Shown here piece after piece: positions 1 to 9,333 of a stretch of 64,000 nucleotides of DNA (position 1 is its first letter; every line of letters begins with the position of its first letter). Where the stretch lies: assembly GCF_012641435.1 (NCBI RefSeq), contig NZ_JABAIJ010000001.1, forward strand, positions 1,674,001 to 1,738,000, in the 5' to 3' direction. The DNA is from Rhizobium sp. P38BS-XIX (GTDB lineage: Bacteria > Pseudomonadota > Alphaproteobacteria > Rhizobiales > Rhizobiaceae). The position numbers and the translations under genes are program-made. The notes under the pieces were generated by a model. That model saw only the letters and a program-made list of their open reading frames with translations. It did no database searches and had not been told where the DNA came from.

Positions 1-1133
1 AGATCACGGAGGCGATCCGCCAGCAAGCCGGCGAGCTTGATTACGCGCCCGCCTTCCAGCTTGGCCATCCCAAGGCCTTCGAGCTCGCGAACCGTCTGGT
101 GGATATCGCGCCGGAGGGCATGGACCATGTCCTCTACACGAATTCCGGCTCGGAATCGGTGGAAACCGCGCTCAAGGTCGCGCTTGCTTATCATCGCGTA
201 AAGGGCAACGGCTCGCGCTTCCGCCTCATCGGCCGCGAGCGTGGCTATCACGGTGTCAATTTCGGCGGCATTTCCGTCGGCGGCATCGTCACCAATCGCA
301 AGATGTTCGGCACGCTGCTGACCGGTGTCGACCACATGCCGCACACGCATGTCCCCGGCAAGAATGCCTTCACGCGCGGCGAGCCCGAGCATGGCGGCGA
401 TATTGCGAGCGAACTGGAGCGGATCGTCACGCTGCACGACGCCTCCACCGTCGCAGCCGTTATCGTTGAGCCGATCGCCGGCTCCACCGGCGTGCTGATC
501 CCGCCAAAGGGCTATCTGCAGAAGCTGCGGGAAATCTGCACCAAGCACGGCATCCTGCTGATCTTCGACGAAGTCATCACCGGTTTCGGTCGCCTCGGCG
601 CGCCCTTTGCAGCCCAGTATTATGACGTGAAGCCGGATATCATCACCACGGCCAAGGGCCTGACCAACGGCGTCATCCCGATGGGTGCCGTTTTCGTCAC
701 CTCGGAGATCCATGATGCGTTCATGCAGGGACCCGAGCACATGATCGAGTTCTTCCACGGATACACCTATTCGGGCAACCCGATCGCATCAGCCGCGGCG
801 CTTGCGACACTCGACACCTACAAGGAAGAAGGCCTGCTCACCCGCGCAGCCGAACTGTCCGACTATTGGGCTGATGCCCTGCATTCCCTCAAGGATTGCC
901 CGAACGTCATCGACATCAGAAACACCGGCCTGATCGGCGCCATCGAGCTCGACCCCATCGCGGGCGAGCCCACAAAGCGCGCCTTCACCGCGTTCCTCAA
1001 GGCATACGAAAAGGGCCTTCTGATCCGCACCACCGGCGACATCATCGCCCTCTCGCCGCCGCTGATCATCGAAAAGCATCATATCGACGAGCTGTTCGGC
1101 AAGCTTCGCGAGATCTTGCAGAATAATATCTGA
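1..1133 (+). CDS. omega-amino acid (beta-alanine)-pyruvate aminotransferase, class III, 5' truncated
   Basis: The reading frame is open from base 3, so the start lies left of the window; about 376 residues are visible. It is a PLP fold-type I class III aminotransferase. Visible motifs are the cofactor loop NSGSESVETALK, the PLP-ring Asp in IFDEVITGFGRLG, and the Schiff-base Lys in TTAKGLTNG (codon at 654). The stretch HGVNFGGISVGG and the overall pattern fit the beta-alanine/omega-amino acid:pyruvate branch, which transfers an amino group to pyruvate. The exact donor cannot be read from sequence. It ends 95 bases before adenine deaminase on the same strand. Confidence 0.85.
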   Translation, partial: ITEAIRQQAGELDYAPAFQLGHPKAFELANRLVDIAPEGMDHVLYTNSGSESVETALKVALAYHRVKGNGSRFRLIGRERGYHGVNFGGISVGGIVTNRKMFGTLLTGVDHMPHTHVPGKNAFTRGEPEHGGDIASELERIVTLHDASTVAAVIVEPIAGSTGVLIPPKGYLQKLREICTKHGILLIFDEVITGFGRLGAPFAAQYYDVKPDIITTAKGLTNGVIPMGAVFVTSEIHDAFMQGPEHMIEFFHGYTYSGNPIASAAALATLDTYKEEGLLTRAAELSDYWADALHSLKDCPNVIDIRNTGLIGAIELDPIAGEPTKRAFTAFLKAYEKGLLIRTTGDIIALSPPLIIEKHHIDELFGKLREILQNNI

Positions 1134-1228
1134 TACATAAGCTTCAGACATAATTACGCCCCTCACATCCCCTTTCTGCATAGGCAAAATGGCGGACGCG
1201 AGGGGCGAACTATATGCGAGGGACAGAC

Positions 1229-2926
1229 ATGACCACCAAACTCGAACGCTATATCGACCAGGGCGTCGGCCGGGAACCGGCGGATATCGTGCTGAAGGGC
1301 GGGCGGTTCTTCGATCTGGTGACGGGTGAGCTTGTCGCTTCAGACATCGCTATCTGCGGCGATCGTGTCGTCGGCACCTGCGGAGACTATCAAGGCCGCG
1401 AAGAGATCGATATCTCCGGCCGCATCCTGGTGCCGGGCTTCATCGACACCCACCTGCACATCGAATCCTCGCTGGTGACACCACATGAATTCGATCGCTG
1501 CGTGCTGCCCTATGGCGTGACGACAGTCATCTGCGATCCGCATGAAATCGCCAACGTGCTCGGCACCGAAGGCATCCGGTATTTTCTGGATAGCTCGCTG
1601 GAAACCATCATGGATATCCGCGTGCAGTTGTCCTCCTGCGTTCCGGCGACGCATCTGGAAACTTCGGGCGCGGATTTGCCGATCGAGACGCTCCTGCCCT
1701 TCCGCAACCATCCGCAGGTGATCGGACTTGCGGAGTTCATGAATTTCCCTGGCGTGGTCCATAAGGATCCGGTCTGCATGGCCAAGCTCGAAGCCTTTCA
1801 GGGCGGCCATATCGATGGCCACGCCCCGCTGCTGCGCGGCAATGACCTCAACGGCTATCTCGCGGCCGGCATCCGCACGGAGCATGAATCCACGACGGCG
1901 GAAGAGGCGATGGAGAAGATCCGCAAGGGCATGCATGTGCTGGTGCGCGAGGGCTCCGTCTCCAAGGACCTGCATGCGCTGATGCCCATCATCACCGAGC
2001 GCCTGTCGCCCTACCTCGCGCTCTGCACCGACGACCGCAACCCGCTCGATATCGCCGAACAGGGCCACCTCGACTACATGATCCGCACGGCGATCGCCCA
2101 TGGCGTCGAGCCCTTGGCAATCTATCGCGCTGCGTCCATCTCGGCTGCCCGTGCCTTCGGCCTCAGAGATCGCGGCCTTGTCGCGCCCGGCTGGCGCGCC
2201 GATCTTGTCGTCATCGACAGCCTTGAAAACTGCAAGGCCGAAATCGTCTTCTCCGCAGGCCGCCGTGTCACCGCCGATCTGTTCGAGACCCGCAAGCCTG
2301 TCGCCCCCGTAGGTCTCGACAGCGTCAAGGCTCGCCCGATCAATGCCGCCGACTTCGGTGTCCCGGTGACGGAAGGCGAAAGCTCGGTGATCGGCGTGAT
2401 GCCCGGCAAGATCATCACCGAACATCGCCGCTACCGCCTGCCGACCAAGGGAAACCAGACCGACATCGATCTCGGCAACGACGTCATCAAGGTCGCCGTC
2501 ATCGAGCGCCACGGCAAGAACGGCAACCATGCGAACGGCTTCGTCCAGGGTTTCGGGCTGAAGAAGGGCGCGATTGCCTCGACGGTCGGTCATGACAGCC
2601 ACAATATCTGCGTCGTCGGTGTGAGCGAGGATGACATGGCGCTGGCCGCCAACCGTCTCAGCGAGATCAATGGCGGCTTCGTCGTTGTCGAAGATGGTGC
2701 GATCGCAGGTGAGATCGCACTTCCCATCGCCGGCCTCATGAGCCTTGAGCCCTATGAAAGCGTGCGCGATACGCTGCACCATTTACGCCAAGCGGCCTAT
2801 GCCCTCGGCGCGACTTTGGAAGAACCCTTTCTCCAGCTCGCCTTCCTGCCCCTGCCCGTCATCCCGCATCTGAAGATCTCGGACAGAGGCCTTGTCGATG
2901 TCGACAAGTTCATGCTGATCGGCTGA
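1229..2926 (+). CDS. ade: adenine deaminase
   Basis: Amidohydrolase-superfamily enzyme converting adenine to hypoxanthine and ammonia in the cytoplasm. The metal-binding HLHIES motif is at about residues 75-80. Further family blocks are [11 protein letters not shown], the DGHAP and TEHES segments, and [17 protein letters not shown]. The C-terminal ADE-specific domain contains the [15 protein letters not shown] block. Length (565 aa) fits the family. I chose ATG 1229 because GAGGGA lies 6 bases upstream; an in-frame ATG at 1214 behind AGGGG is a close alternative adding five residues. It would feed hypoxanthine to the xanthine dehydrogenase encoded 27 kb away. Confidence 0.93.
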   Translation: MTTKLERYIDQGVGREPADIVLKGGRFFDLVTGELVASDIAICGDRVVGTCGDYQGREEIDISGRILVPGFIDTHLHIESSLVTPHEFDRCVLPYGVTTVICDPHEIANVLGTEGIRYFLDSSLETIMDIRVQLSSCVPATHLETSGADLPIETLLPFRNHPQVIGLAEFMNFPGVVHKDPVCMAKLEAFQGGHIDGHAPLLRGNDLNGYLAAGIRTEHESTTAEEAMEKIRKGMHVLVREGSVSKDLHALMPIITERLSPYLALCTDDRNPLDIAEQGHLDYMIRTAIAHGVEPLAIYRAASISAARAFGLRDRGLVAPGWRADLVVIDSLENCKAEIVFSAGRRVTADLFETRKPVAPVGLDSVKARPINAADFGVPVTEGESSVIGVMPGKIITEHRRYRLPTKGNQTDIDLGNDVIKVAVIERHGKNGNHANGFVQGFGLKKGAIASTVGHDSHNICVVGVSEDDMALAANRLSEINGGFVVVEDGAIAGEIALPIAGLMSLEPYESVRDTLHHLRQAAYALGATLEEPFLQLAFLPLPVIPHLKISDRGLVDVDKFMLIG

Positions 2927-4573
2927 TCAGGCAAGCGCGCCGCAATAGACGTCCAGCGCTGAGAGGGACACCGTCGACCCTGCATCGGCGGTGGTGAACC
3001 CCGGCATAGCGATCGTCTTGCCGAGCGTGAGCTCCTTGGGCAAGACAACCTTCACCGGCTCGCGGGATAGATTGAAGATAAAGAGCAGCGTCTCGCCACC
3101 CTTGGAGCGCGTGAAGGCAAGAACGTCTTCCCCGGTGTCGAGAAACGTCATGTCGCCATCGCGCAAGGCCGCATGCTCAGCACGGAAGGCCAGCGTCTCC
3201 CGATAGTGATGCAGGACGGAATCCACGTCAGCGTCCTGCTTGTCAACGGCAAGGGCCGCGTGCTGGTAGGGCACCGGCAGCCAGGACTTGTCGGCCGTCG
3301 TAAAGCCCGCATGGGCGCGGCTGGCTTCCCAGGGCATCGGCGTTCGGCATCCGTCACGCCCCTTGAAGGCTGGCCAGAAGCGAATGCCATAGGGATCGCG
3401 CAGGTCTTCGAAGGCAAGCTCCGCCTCCGGCAAACCGAGCTCTTCGCCCTGATAGAGGCATATCGAGCCACGCAGGGTCGACAGCAGCGAGATCGCCAGC
3501 TTCGCGACGCGCGGCTGCTCTTCCTCGTTCTGCGCGAAACGGCTGACATGGCGCTGGACGTCATGGTTTGAAAAGGCCCAGCAGACCCAACCGTCGACGA
3601 CATTGTCCTGAAAATCGCCGACGCAGCGACGGAAATGCGACGGAGTGAAATCCGGCCCCAGCAGATCGAACGTGTAGCACATATGCAGCTTGTCGCCGCC
3701 GCTGGTATAGGCCGCAACCGTCTGCAGCGAGCGGGCGCCATCGCCCACTTCGCCAACCGTCGTGCGGTCTTCATATTGGTCAAGCAAAGCACGGAAACGC
3801 TTCAGAAAGTCGATATTCTCAGGCTGGGTCTTGTCGTAGAGATGGTTCTGCATCCCGTAGGGATTGCTCTCCGGGGCATCGAGCCCGCCCGTTGCGACGA
3901 GCGCCGGCGGATTGTCCCGCAGCTCCTTGTCGCAGAAATAGTAATTCACCGTATCCAGGCGGAAACCATCCACGCCACGGTCGAGCCAGAATTTCACGGT
4001 CGACAGCAATGCATCCTGAACCTCAGGATTATGGAAATTCAGGTCCGGTTGCGAAGTCAGAAAATTATGCTGGTAATATTGGCGGCGCACGCCGTCCCAT
4101 TCCCAGCCGGGACCGCCGAAGATCGACAGCCAGTTGTTCGGCGCGGTGCCGTCCGGCTTCGGATCGGCCCAGACATACCAGTCCGCCTTGGCATTGTCGC
4201 GGCTCGTGCGGCTCTCCACGAACCAGGCATGCCTGTCCGATGTGTGGGAGATCACCTGGTCGATGATGACCTTCAGCCCAAGCTCGTGCGCCGCCGCCAT
4301 CATCTCGTCGAAATCGGCAAGCGTGCCGAAGATCGGATCGACGTCGCAGTAATCGGAGACGTCGTAGCCCATATCGGCCATCGGAGAGGTGAAAAACGGG
4401 GCCAGCCAGATCGCGTCGACCCCGAGTGCGGCAATGTGAGGCAGGCGTCGGGTAATGCCCTTTATGTCGCCGAGCCCGTTGGCATCCGTATCCTGAAACG
4501 ATCGCGGATAGACCTGATAGATCACCGCGCCACGCCACCAATCGGCTCCCGCCGCCTTCTTCGTCGATTTCAT
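2927..4573 (-). CDS. alpha-glucosidase, glycoside hydrolase family 13
   Basis: Cytoplasmic GH13 oligo-alpha-glucosidase of 548 aa, with no signal peptide. The catalytic residues are visible: nucleophile D207 in GFRLDTVN, acid/base E275 in TVGEVGDG, and transition-state stabiliser D338 in FSNHDVQR. The N-terminal WWRGAVIYQVYPRSFQD is typical of oligo-1,6-glucosidase/sucrase-type enzymes. ATG 4573 follows GAGGCAG at good spacing; a longer frame reaching 4615 has no better start. It is divergent from the peptide transporter operon across about 290 bases. The substrate is an alpha-linked disaccharide or oligosaccharide, unspecified. Confidence 0.9.
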   Translation of the reverse strand: MKSTKKAAGADWWRGAVIYQVYPRSFQDTDANGLGDIKGITRRLPHIAALGVDAIWLAPFFTSPMADMGYDVSDYCDVDPIFGTLADFDEMMAAAHELGLKVIIDQVISHTSDRHAWFVESRTSRDNAKADWYVWADPKPDGTAPNNWLSIFGGPGWEWDGVRRQYYQHNFLTSQPDLNFHNPEVQDALLSTVKFWLDRGVDGFRLDTVNYYFCDKELRDNPPALVATGGLDAPESNPYGMQNHLYDKTQPENIDFLKRFRALLDQYEDRTTVGEVGDGARSLQTVAAYTSGGDKLHMCYTFDLLGPDFTPSHFRRCVGDFQDNVVDGWVCWAFSNHDVQRHVSRFAQNEEEQPRVAKLAISLLSTLRGSICLYQGEELGLPEAELAFEDLRDPYGIRFWPAFKGRDGCRTPMPWEASRAHAGFTTADKSWLPVPYQHAALAVDKQDADVDSVLHHYRETLAFRAEHAALRDGDMTFLDTGEDVLAFTRSKGGETLLFIFNLSREPVKVVLPKELTLGKTIAMPGFTTADAGSTVSLSALDVYCGALA

Positions 4574-4687
4574 CAAACTGCCTCGATATCGCACAAGGTT
4601 CCCCAGTTTGCACACTCAGACGCGGGCGGCAAGGCGCAAACATCCTTGCGAGAAACTCATCTACCGGAGCGAGTAATTTTGCGTTAT

Positions 4688-4703
4688 GAATTTTAGAAAA
4701 TTC
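4688..4703. promoter_or_regulatory. AT-rich inverted repeat, Irr/iron-box-like
   Basis: GAATTTTAGAAAATTC is a perfect inverted repeat (7-base arms, 2-base spacer) in the divergent region between the alpha-glucosidase and the peptide transporter. The TTTAGAA..TTCT core resembles the rhizobial Irr iron-control element, but the spacer is 2 rather than 3 and the distal arm is imperfect. The regulator is unknown. Confidence 0.3.
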
Positions 4704-4750
4704 TCAATGTAAAAACTTGCATACACGGTTACTGCGTCTTTTAGGGGCTT

Positions 4751-4768
4751 GAAAGCGACGTCGCTTTC
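4751..4768. promoter_or_regulatory. 18-bp perfect palindrome, candidate operator
   Basis: GAAAGCGACGTCGCTTTC is a perfect palindrome about 100 bases upstream of the transporter start and 178 bases upstream of the alpha-glucosidase start. GAAA...TTTC arms around a central CG are common in LacI-family operators. It has no T-run, so it is not a terminator. Which gene it controls is inference. Confidence 0.5.
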
Positions 4769-4866
4769 GATAGTTTCCCGCATTGACCTGCACGTACGGG
4801 TCACCTGCGGGATCAAGAACACCCTTGTTAAACAAGGATAATAACTCCAGAAAGGTGGGAAAAGGT

Positions 4867-6447
4867 ATGACTCATTTCACCAGAAAATTTCTCGCGACAG
4901 CTCTCGTCAGCACGATTTTGAGCTTCTCCGCGCATGCTGCGACCTTGAATATCCACAATGGCGGCGATCCGACGTCGCTCGACCCGCAAAAAATTTCCGG
5001 CGATTGGGAAAATCGCATCGACGGCGATATCTTCGAAGGACTGGTGACCGAAGATCCCAAGGACAACCCAATTCCCGGCCAGGCTGCAAGCTGGACCGTT
5101 TCTCCCGACCAGAAAGTCTATACCTTCAAGCTGCGTGACGGTATCAAGTGGTCCGACGGCCAGCCGGTGACGGCACAGGACTTCGTCTTTGCCTTCCAGC
5201 GCCTGATGGATCCGAAGACCGCCGCGCAGTACGCGTATCTGCAGTACACGATCAAGAACGCGGAAAAGATCAACAAGGGCGAGATCAAGGATCTGACCCA
5301 GCTCGGCGTCAAGGCGATCGACGACAAGACGCTGGAAATCACGCTTGAGAACCCCACCCCCTACTTCCTCAACGCGCTGATGCACTACACGGCCTATCCG
5401 CTTCCGAAGCATGTCGTGGAAGCCAAGGGCGACCAGTGGGTCAAGATCGGTAACATCGTCACCAACGGCCCGTACAAGCCCACCGAATGGGTGCCCGGTT
5501 CTCACGTCAGCATGGTCAAGAGCGATCAGTATTACGACGCCAAGGACGTGAAGATCGACAACGTCAACTACTACACGCTGGAAGACCAGGCAGCCGCGCT
5601 GAAGCGCTACCGCGCCGGCGAATTCGATATCCTGACGTCGTTCCCTGCCGATCAGTATGACTGGATCCAGAAGAACCTTCCCGGTCAGGCTCACGTGGTG
5701 CCGTTCCTTGGCACTTACTACTACGTGATGAACGCCACCAAGCCGCCCTTCAACGACAAGCGCGTCCGCCAGGCTCTGTCCATGGCCGTCAACCGCGAAG
5801 TCATCGGCCCGAAGATCCTCGGCACCGGCGAACTGCCGATGTATTCCTGGGTCCCGCCGGGCACGGCAAACTATGGCGAACCGGCCTATGTCAGCTGGAA
5901 GGACGAGCCCTACAAGCAGAAGGTCGAAGAGGCCAAGAAGCTCTTGAAGGAAGCGGGCTTCGGCCCTGACCATCCGCTGAAGGCGCAGCTTCGTTACAAC
6001 ACCAACGACAACCACAAGCGCATCGCCGTTGCGATCGCCGCCATGTGGAAGCCGCTCGGTGTCGATATCGAACTCTACAACACCGAAACCAAGGTGCATT
6101 ACGATGAAATGCAGCGCGGTGAGGTGCAGATCGGCCGCGCCGGCTGGCTCGCCGACTATAACGACCCGATCAACTTCCTGAACCTGCTCTCCACCGGCGT
6201 CGAAATGAACTACGGCCGCTGGAGCAACAAGGACTACGATGCTCTGATCAAGCAGGGCAACGAGGAAATCGATCTCAAGAAGCGCGCCGAAATCTACAAG
6301 AAGGCCGAGCAACTCGCCCTCGACGATAGCGCCGCGATCCCGATCTACTACTACGTTTCCCAGAACATCGTGGCCCCGAAGGTCCAGGGCTTCGTTGACA
6401 ACATTCAGGACATCCACCGTACGCGCTGGCTGTCGATCAAAGAATAA
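4867..6447 (+). CDS. peptide ABC transporter, periplasmic substrate-binding protein (OppA/DppA family)
   Basis: SBP_bac_5 solute-binding lipoprotein-like protein of 526 aa. The signal peptide (Lys/Arg, then ATALVSTILSFSAHA) probably ends near residue 24, leaving ATLNIHNGGDPTSLDPQ, the family's mature N-terminus. The blocks LRDGIKWSDGQPVTAQDF and DKRVRQALSMAVNRE are diagnostic. ATG 4867 sits behind AAGGTGGGAAAAGG; the frame is open further upstream, but only this start gives a clean signal peptide. It is first in a five-gene opp-type operon. Substrate is probably an oligopeptide. Confidence 0.92.
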   Translation: MTHFTRKFLATALVSTILSFSAHAATLNIHNGGDPTSLDPQKISGDWENRIDGDIFEGLVTEDPKDNPIPGQAASWTVSPDQKVYTFKLRDGIKWSDGQPVTAQDFVFAFQRLMDPKTAAQYAYLQYTIKNAEKINKGEIKDLTQLGVKAIDDKTLEITLENPTPYFLNALMHYTAYPLPKHVVEAKGDQWVKIGNIVTNGPYKPTEWVPGSHVSMVKSDQYYDAKDVKIDNVNYYTLEDQAAALKRYRAGEFDILTSFPADQYDWIQKNLPGQAHVVPFLGTYYYVMNATKPPFNDKRVRQALSMAVNREVIGPKILGTGELPMYSWVPPGTANYGEPAYVSWKDEPYKQKVEEAKKLLKEAGFGPDHPLKAQLRYNTNDNHKRIAVAIAAMWKPLGVDIELYNTETKVHYDEMQRGEVQIGRAGWLADYNDPINFLNLLSTGVEMNYGRWSNKDYDALIKQGNEEIDLKKRAEIYKKAEQLALDDSAAIPIYYYVSQNIVAPKVQGFVDNIQDIHRTRWLSIKE

Positions 6448-6498
6448 TTGGGAACAGGCTCCTTCCCGGACACAACCGGGAAGGAGCCGTTTAAAAAT

Positions 6499-7422
6499 AT
6501 GTTTGGCTATGCTCTCCGTCGTTTGCTGTCGACAATCCCCGTCTTGTGGATTGCCGTGACAGTCTGCTTTTTCATTCTGCGTCTCGCTCCTGGCGGCCCC
6601 TTCGATGGCGAAAGGCCATTGCCGCCCGAAGTCAAAGCCAACCTTGCGGCTCACTACAACCTCGACAAGCCCCTGGTTGAGCAATACCTGATCTATGTCG
6701 GCGACGTCATGAAGGGCGATCTTGGCCCCTCCTTCGCCAATCAGGACTTCACCGTCACCCAGCAGATCATGTCAGGCTTCCCCTATACGCTGACCATCGG
6801 CGGCGCGGCGTTCGTGCTTGCCACTGTCGTCGGTGTCTTCATAGGCTGTCTTGGCGCACTCTATCAAAACCGCGCGGCTGATTACTGGCTGGGCGGAGGG
6901 CTCCTTATTGGCCTCGTCATGCCGAGCTTCCTCATTGCGCCGATCCTTCAACTCGTCTTCGGCAATACGCTCGGCTGGCTGCCGGTTGGCGGCTGGGGCG
7001 ATGGCTCCATCAGGTTCCTGATCCTGCCGATCATCGTTCTGACGCTGCCGCATGCGGCACGCATCTCGCGTCTCATGCGCGGCTCGATGATCGAGGTGAT
7101 GAGCCAGAACTTCATCCGCACGGCCAAGGCCAAGGGCATCGGCCCGCGGCTGACGGTGATGCGGCATGCGTTGAAGCCTGCCATGATGCCTGTCGTCTCC
7201 TACCTCGGCCCGGCGGCAAGCTATCTGCTCACCGGCTCGCTGATCGTCGAAAGCATTTTCGGCCTTCCCGGCGTTGGCCGCTACTTCGTCGGCGCGGCCC
7301 TCAATCGCGATTACGGCATGGTGCTCGGCACGGTCATTTTCTACATGGTCCTGATCGTGGTCCTCAACCTGCTGGTCGACATCGCCTATGCGTGGCTCGA
7401 TCCGAAAGTGAGAATGCGATGA
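6499..7422 (+). CDS. peptide ABC transporter permease, OppB type
   Basis: Inner-membrane permease of 307 aa. It begins with the OppB-type N-terminus MFGYALRRLLSTIPVLWIAV, has about six hydrophobic segments, and carries the cytoplasmic EAA-type loop SQNFIRTAKAKGIGPRLTVMRHALKPA that contacts the ATPase. ATG 6499 follows GGAAGGAG about 12 bases upstream; an earlier in-frame ATG (6448) would add an unlikely hydrophilic leader. Its stop codon overlaps the oppC-type start by 4 bases (ATGA). Confidence 0.92.
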   Translation: MFGYALRRLLSTIPVLWIAVTVCFFILRLAPGGPFDGERPLPPEVKANLAAHYNLDKPLVEQYLIYVGDVMKGDLGPSFANQDFTVTQQIMSGFPYTLTIGGAAFVLATVVGVFIGCLGALYQNRAADYWLGGGLLIGLVMPSFLIAPILQLVFGNTLGWLPVGGWGDGSIRFLILPIIVLTLPHAARISRLMRGSMIEVMSQNFIRTAKAKGIGPRLTVMRHALKPAMMPVVSYLGPAASYLLTGSLIVESIFGLPGVGRYFVGAALNRDYGMVLGTVIFYMVLIVVLNLLVDIAYAWLDPKVRMR

Positions 7423-8336
7423 TCCTCAATTCCGCCAAGAGAGAATTGCTGGAAGCGGAATTGCTTTCGGCAGAAGGGCTTGCCCCGAAGGGCCGCTCGT
7501 TGACAGGCGACGCAATGCGCCGCCTGCTGCGCAACAAGGCAGCGACCCTGTCGCTGATCGTGTTGGCACTGCTGGTTCTCGCCGCCATTTTCGGCCCCTA
7601 TTTCCTGCCCTTCAACTACGAAGACCCGGACTGGAACTCGTTCCGCGGCGCTCCGGACTTCGCCGCGGGCCACTATTTCGGCACCGACGGCAACGGCCGC
7701 GACCTGTTGGCGCGCACGCTGTACGGCACCCGCGTTTCGCTGACCGTCGCCCTGGTGGCGACCCTCGTTTCGGTCGTCATCGGCGTACTCTATGGTGCAG
7801 TCGCCGGTTATTTCGGCGGCCGCGTCGATGCGATCATGATGCGCTTCGTCGACATCATGTACGCCCTGCCCTACGTGCTCTTCGTTATCCTGCTGATGGT
7901 GATCTTCGGCCGTAACGTCTACCTTCTGTTTGCCGCGATCGGCGCACTGGAATGGCTGACGATGGCCCGTATCGTGCGCGGCCAGACCCTGTCGATCAAG
8001 CAGCGGGAGTTTATCGAAGCCTCGCGCGCCTCAGGGCAGAGGTCGTTCAAGATCATCCTCAAGCACATCGTGCCGAACCTTGTCGGACCGGTCGTCATCT
8101 ATGCGACGCTGACCATCCCGGAAATCATCGCCACCGAGAGCTTCCTTTCCTATCTCGGCTTCGGCGTGCAGGAGCCTCTGACGTCGCTCGGTACGCTGAT
8201 TGCAGAAGGCTCGGCCGGTATGGAAACGACGCCCTGGCTGCTGTTCTTCCCGGCCGGCTTCCTGGTCGCGCTGCTGATGAGCCTGCTCTTCATCGGCGAC
8301 GGTCTGCGCGACGCATTCGATCCGAAGGATCGCTGA
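7419..8336 (+). CDS. peptide ABC transporter permease, OppC type
   Basis: Second inner-membrane permease, 305 aa. The N-terminal cytoplasmic OppC extension (about residues 1-40) precedes the first membrane span LSLIVLALLVLAAIFGPYF. The family motif HYFGTDGNGRDLLARTLYGTRVSL and the ATPase-coupling loop IEASRASGQRSFKIILKHIVPN are present. The start overlaps the preceding stop as ATGA at 7419-7422, indicating translational coupling. Only one base separates its stop from the next start. Confidence 0.93.
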   Translation: MILNSAKRELLEAELLSAEGLAPKGRSLTGDAMRRLLRNKAATLSLIVLALLVLAAIFGPYFLPFNYEDPDWNSFRGAPDFAAGHYFGTDGNGRDLLARTLYGTRVSLTVALVATLVSVVIGVLYGAVAGYFGGRVDAIMMRFVDIMYALPYVLFVILLMVIFGRNVYLLFAAIGALEWLTMARIVRGQTLSIKQREFIEASRASGQRSFKIILKHIVPNLVGPVVIYATLTIPEIIATESFLSYLGFGVQEPLTSLGTLIAEGSAGMETTPWLLFFPAGFLVALLMSLLFIGDGLRDAFDPKDR

Positions 8337-8337
8337 C

Positions 8338-9333
8338 ATGACAGACACACTTCTTGAACTCAAAGACTATTCGATCACCTTCCGCACGCCCGAAGGCGAA
8401 GTGGCGGCGGTGTCGAAGATGAACCTCAAGATCGGCCGCGGCGAGCGTATCGCCGTCGTCGGCGAGTCTGGCTCCGGCAAGAGCCAGACTTTCCTTGGTC
8501 TGATGGGACTGCTCGCCAAGAACGGCCGAACCAGCGGCCAGGCGCTGCTCGACGGCAAGGACCTGCTGACCCTGAAACCGCGCGAACTCGACCATGTGCG
8601 CGGCAAGGACATGGCCATGGTCTTCCAGGACCCGATGACCGCGCTGAACCCGTCGCTGCGCATATCCAGGCAGTTGACGGAGCAGCTCGAGGTCCATGGC
8701 GGCCTGACGGCGCGCGCAGCCTCGGCAGCCGCGCTCGATATGCTGAAGCGTGTCGGTATCCCTGACCCCACGCGACGCTTCCACCTTTATCCGCACGAGC
8801 TTTCGGGCGGCATGCGCCAGCGCATCGTCATCGCCATGGCGTTGCTGACCAAACCGAAGCTCCTCATCGCCGACGAGCCGACGACGGCGCTTGACGTGAC
8901 GATCCAGGCGCAAATCCTCGATCTTTTCAACGAGCTGACGGCGGAAATGCACACGGCCCTGATCATGATCACCCATGACCTCGGCGTCGTCGCCGGCCTC
9001 GCGGATCGCGTCGCCGTCATGTATGCCGGCCGTATCGTCGAGGAAGCGCCGGTCGAAGAGCTGTTCGAAAGCCCGGCCCATCCCTATACGGGAGCGCTCC
9101 ACTCCGCGATCCCGCGGCCGGACCAAGATGTCGACGATCTCACCGTCATTCCCGGCCGTCCGCCGAACCTGATGCATCTGCCGCGCGGCTGCGCCTTCTC
9201 GCCACGCTGTGCCCATGTGCAGGACGACTGTCTCGACGCCGCGCCACCACTGGCGCAAATCGCGCCGCGTCGCTGTGCGGCCTGCTTCCATCCCCTTTCG
9301 GCTGATCAGGAACGGAGCCTCGTCCATGGCTGA
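8338..9333 (+). CDS. peptide ABC transporter ATP-binding protein, OppD type
   Basis: ABC ATPase of 331 aa on the cytoplasmic face of the transporter. Walker A GESGSGKS is at residues 42-49, the signature LSGGMRQ at about 155-161, and Walker B LLIADE at about 175-180. The C-terminal Oligo_HPY extension ends in RGCAFSPRCAHVQDDC, the four-Cys region typical of OppD/DppD (an Fe-S site in some relatives). It overlaps the next gene by 8 bases. Confidence 0.94.
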   Translation: MTDTLLELKDYSITFRTPEGEVAAVSKMNLKIGRGERIAVVGESGSGKSQTFLGLMGLLAKNGRTSGQALLDGKDLLTLKPRELDHVRGKDMAMVFQDPMTALNPSLRISRQLTEQLEVHGGLTARAASAAALDMLKRVGIPDPTRRFHLYPHELSGGMRQRIVIAMALLTKPKLLIADEPTTALDVTIQAQILDLFNELTAEMHTALIMITHDLGVVAGLADRVAVMYAGRIVEEAPVEELFESPAHPYTGALHSAIPRPDQDVDDLTVIPGRPPNLMHLPRGCAFSPRCAHVQDDCLDAAPPLAQIAPRRCAACFHPLSADQERSLVHG

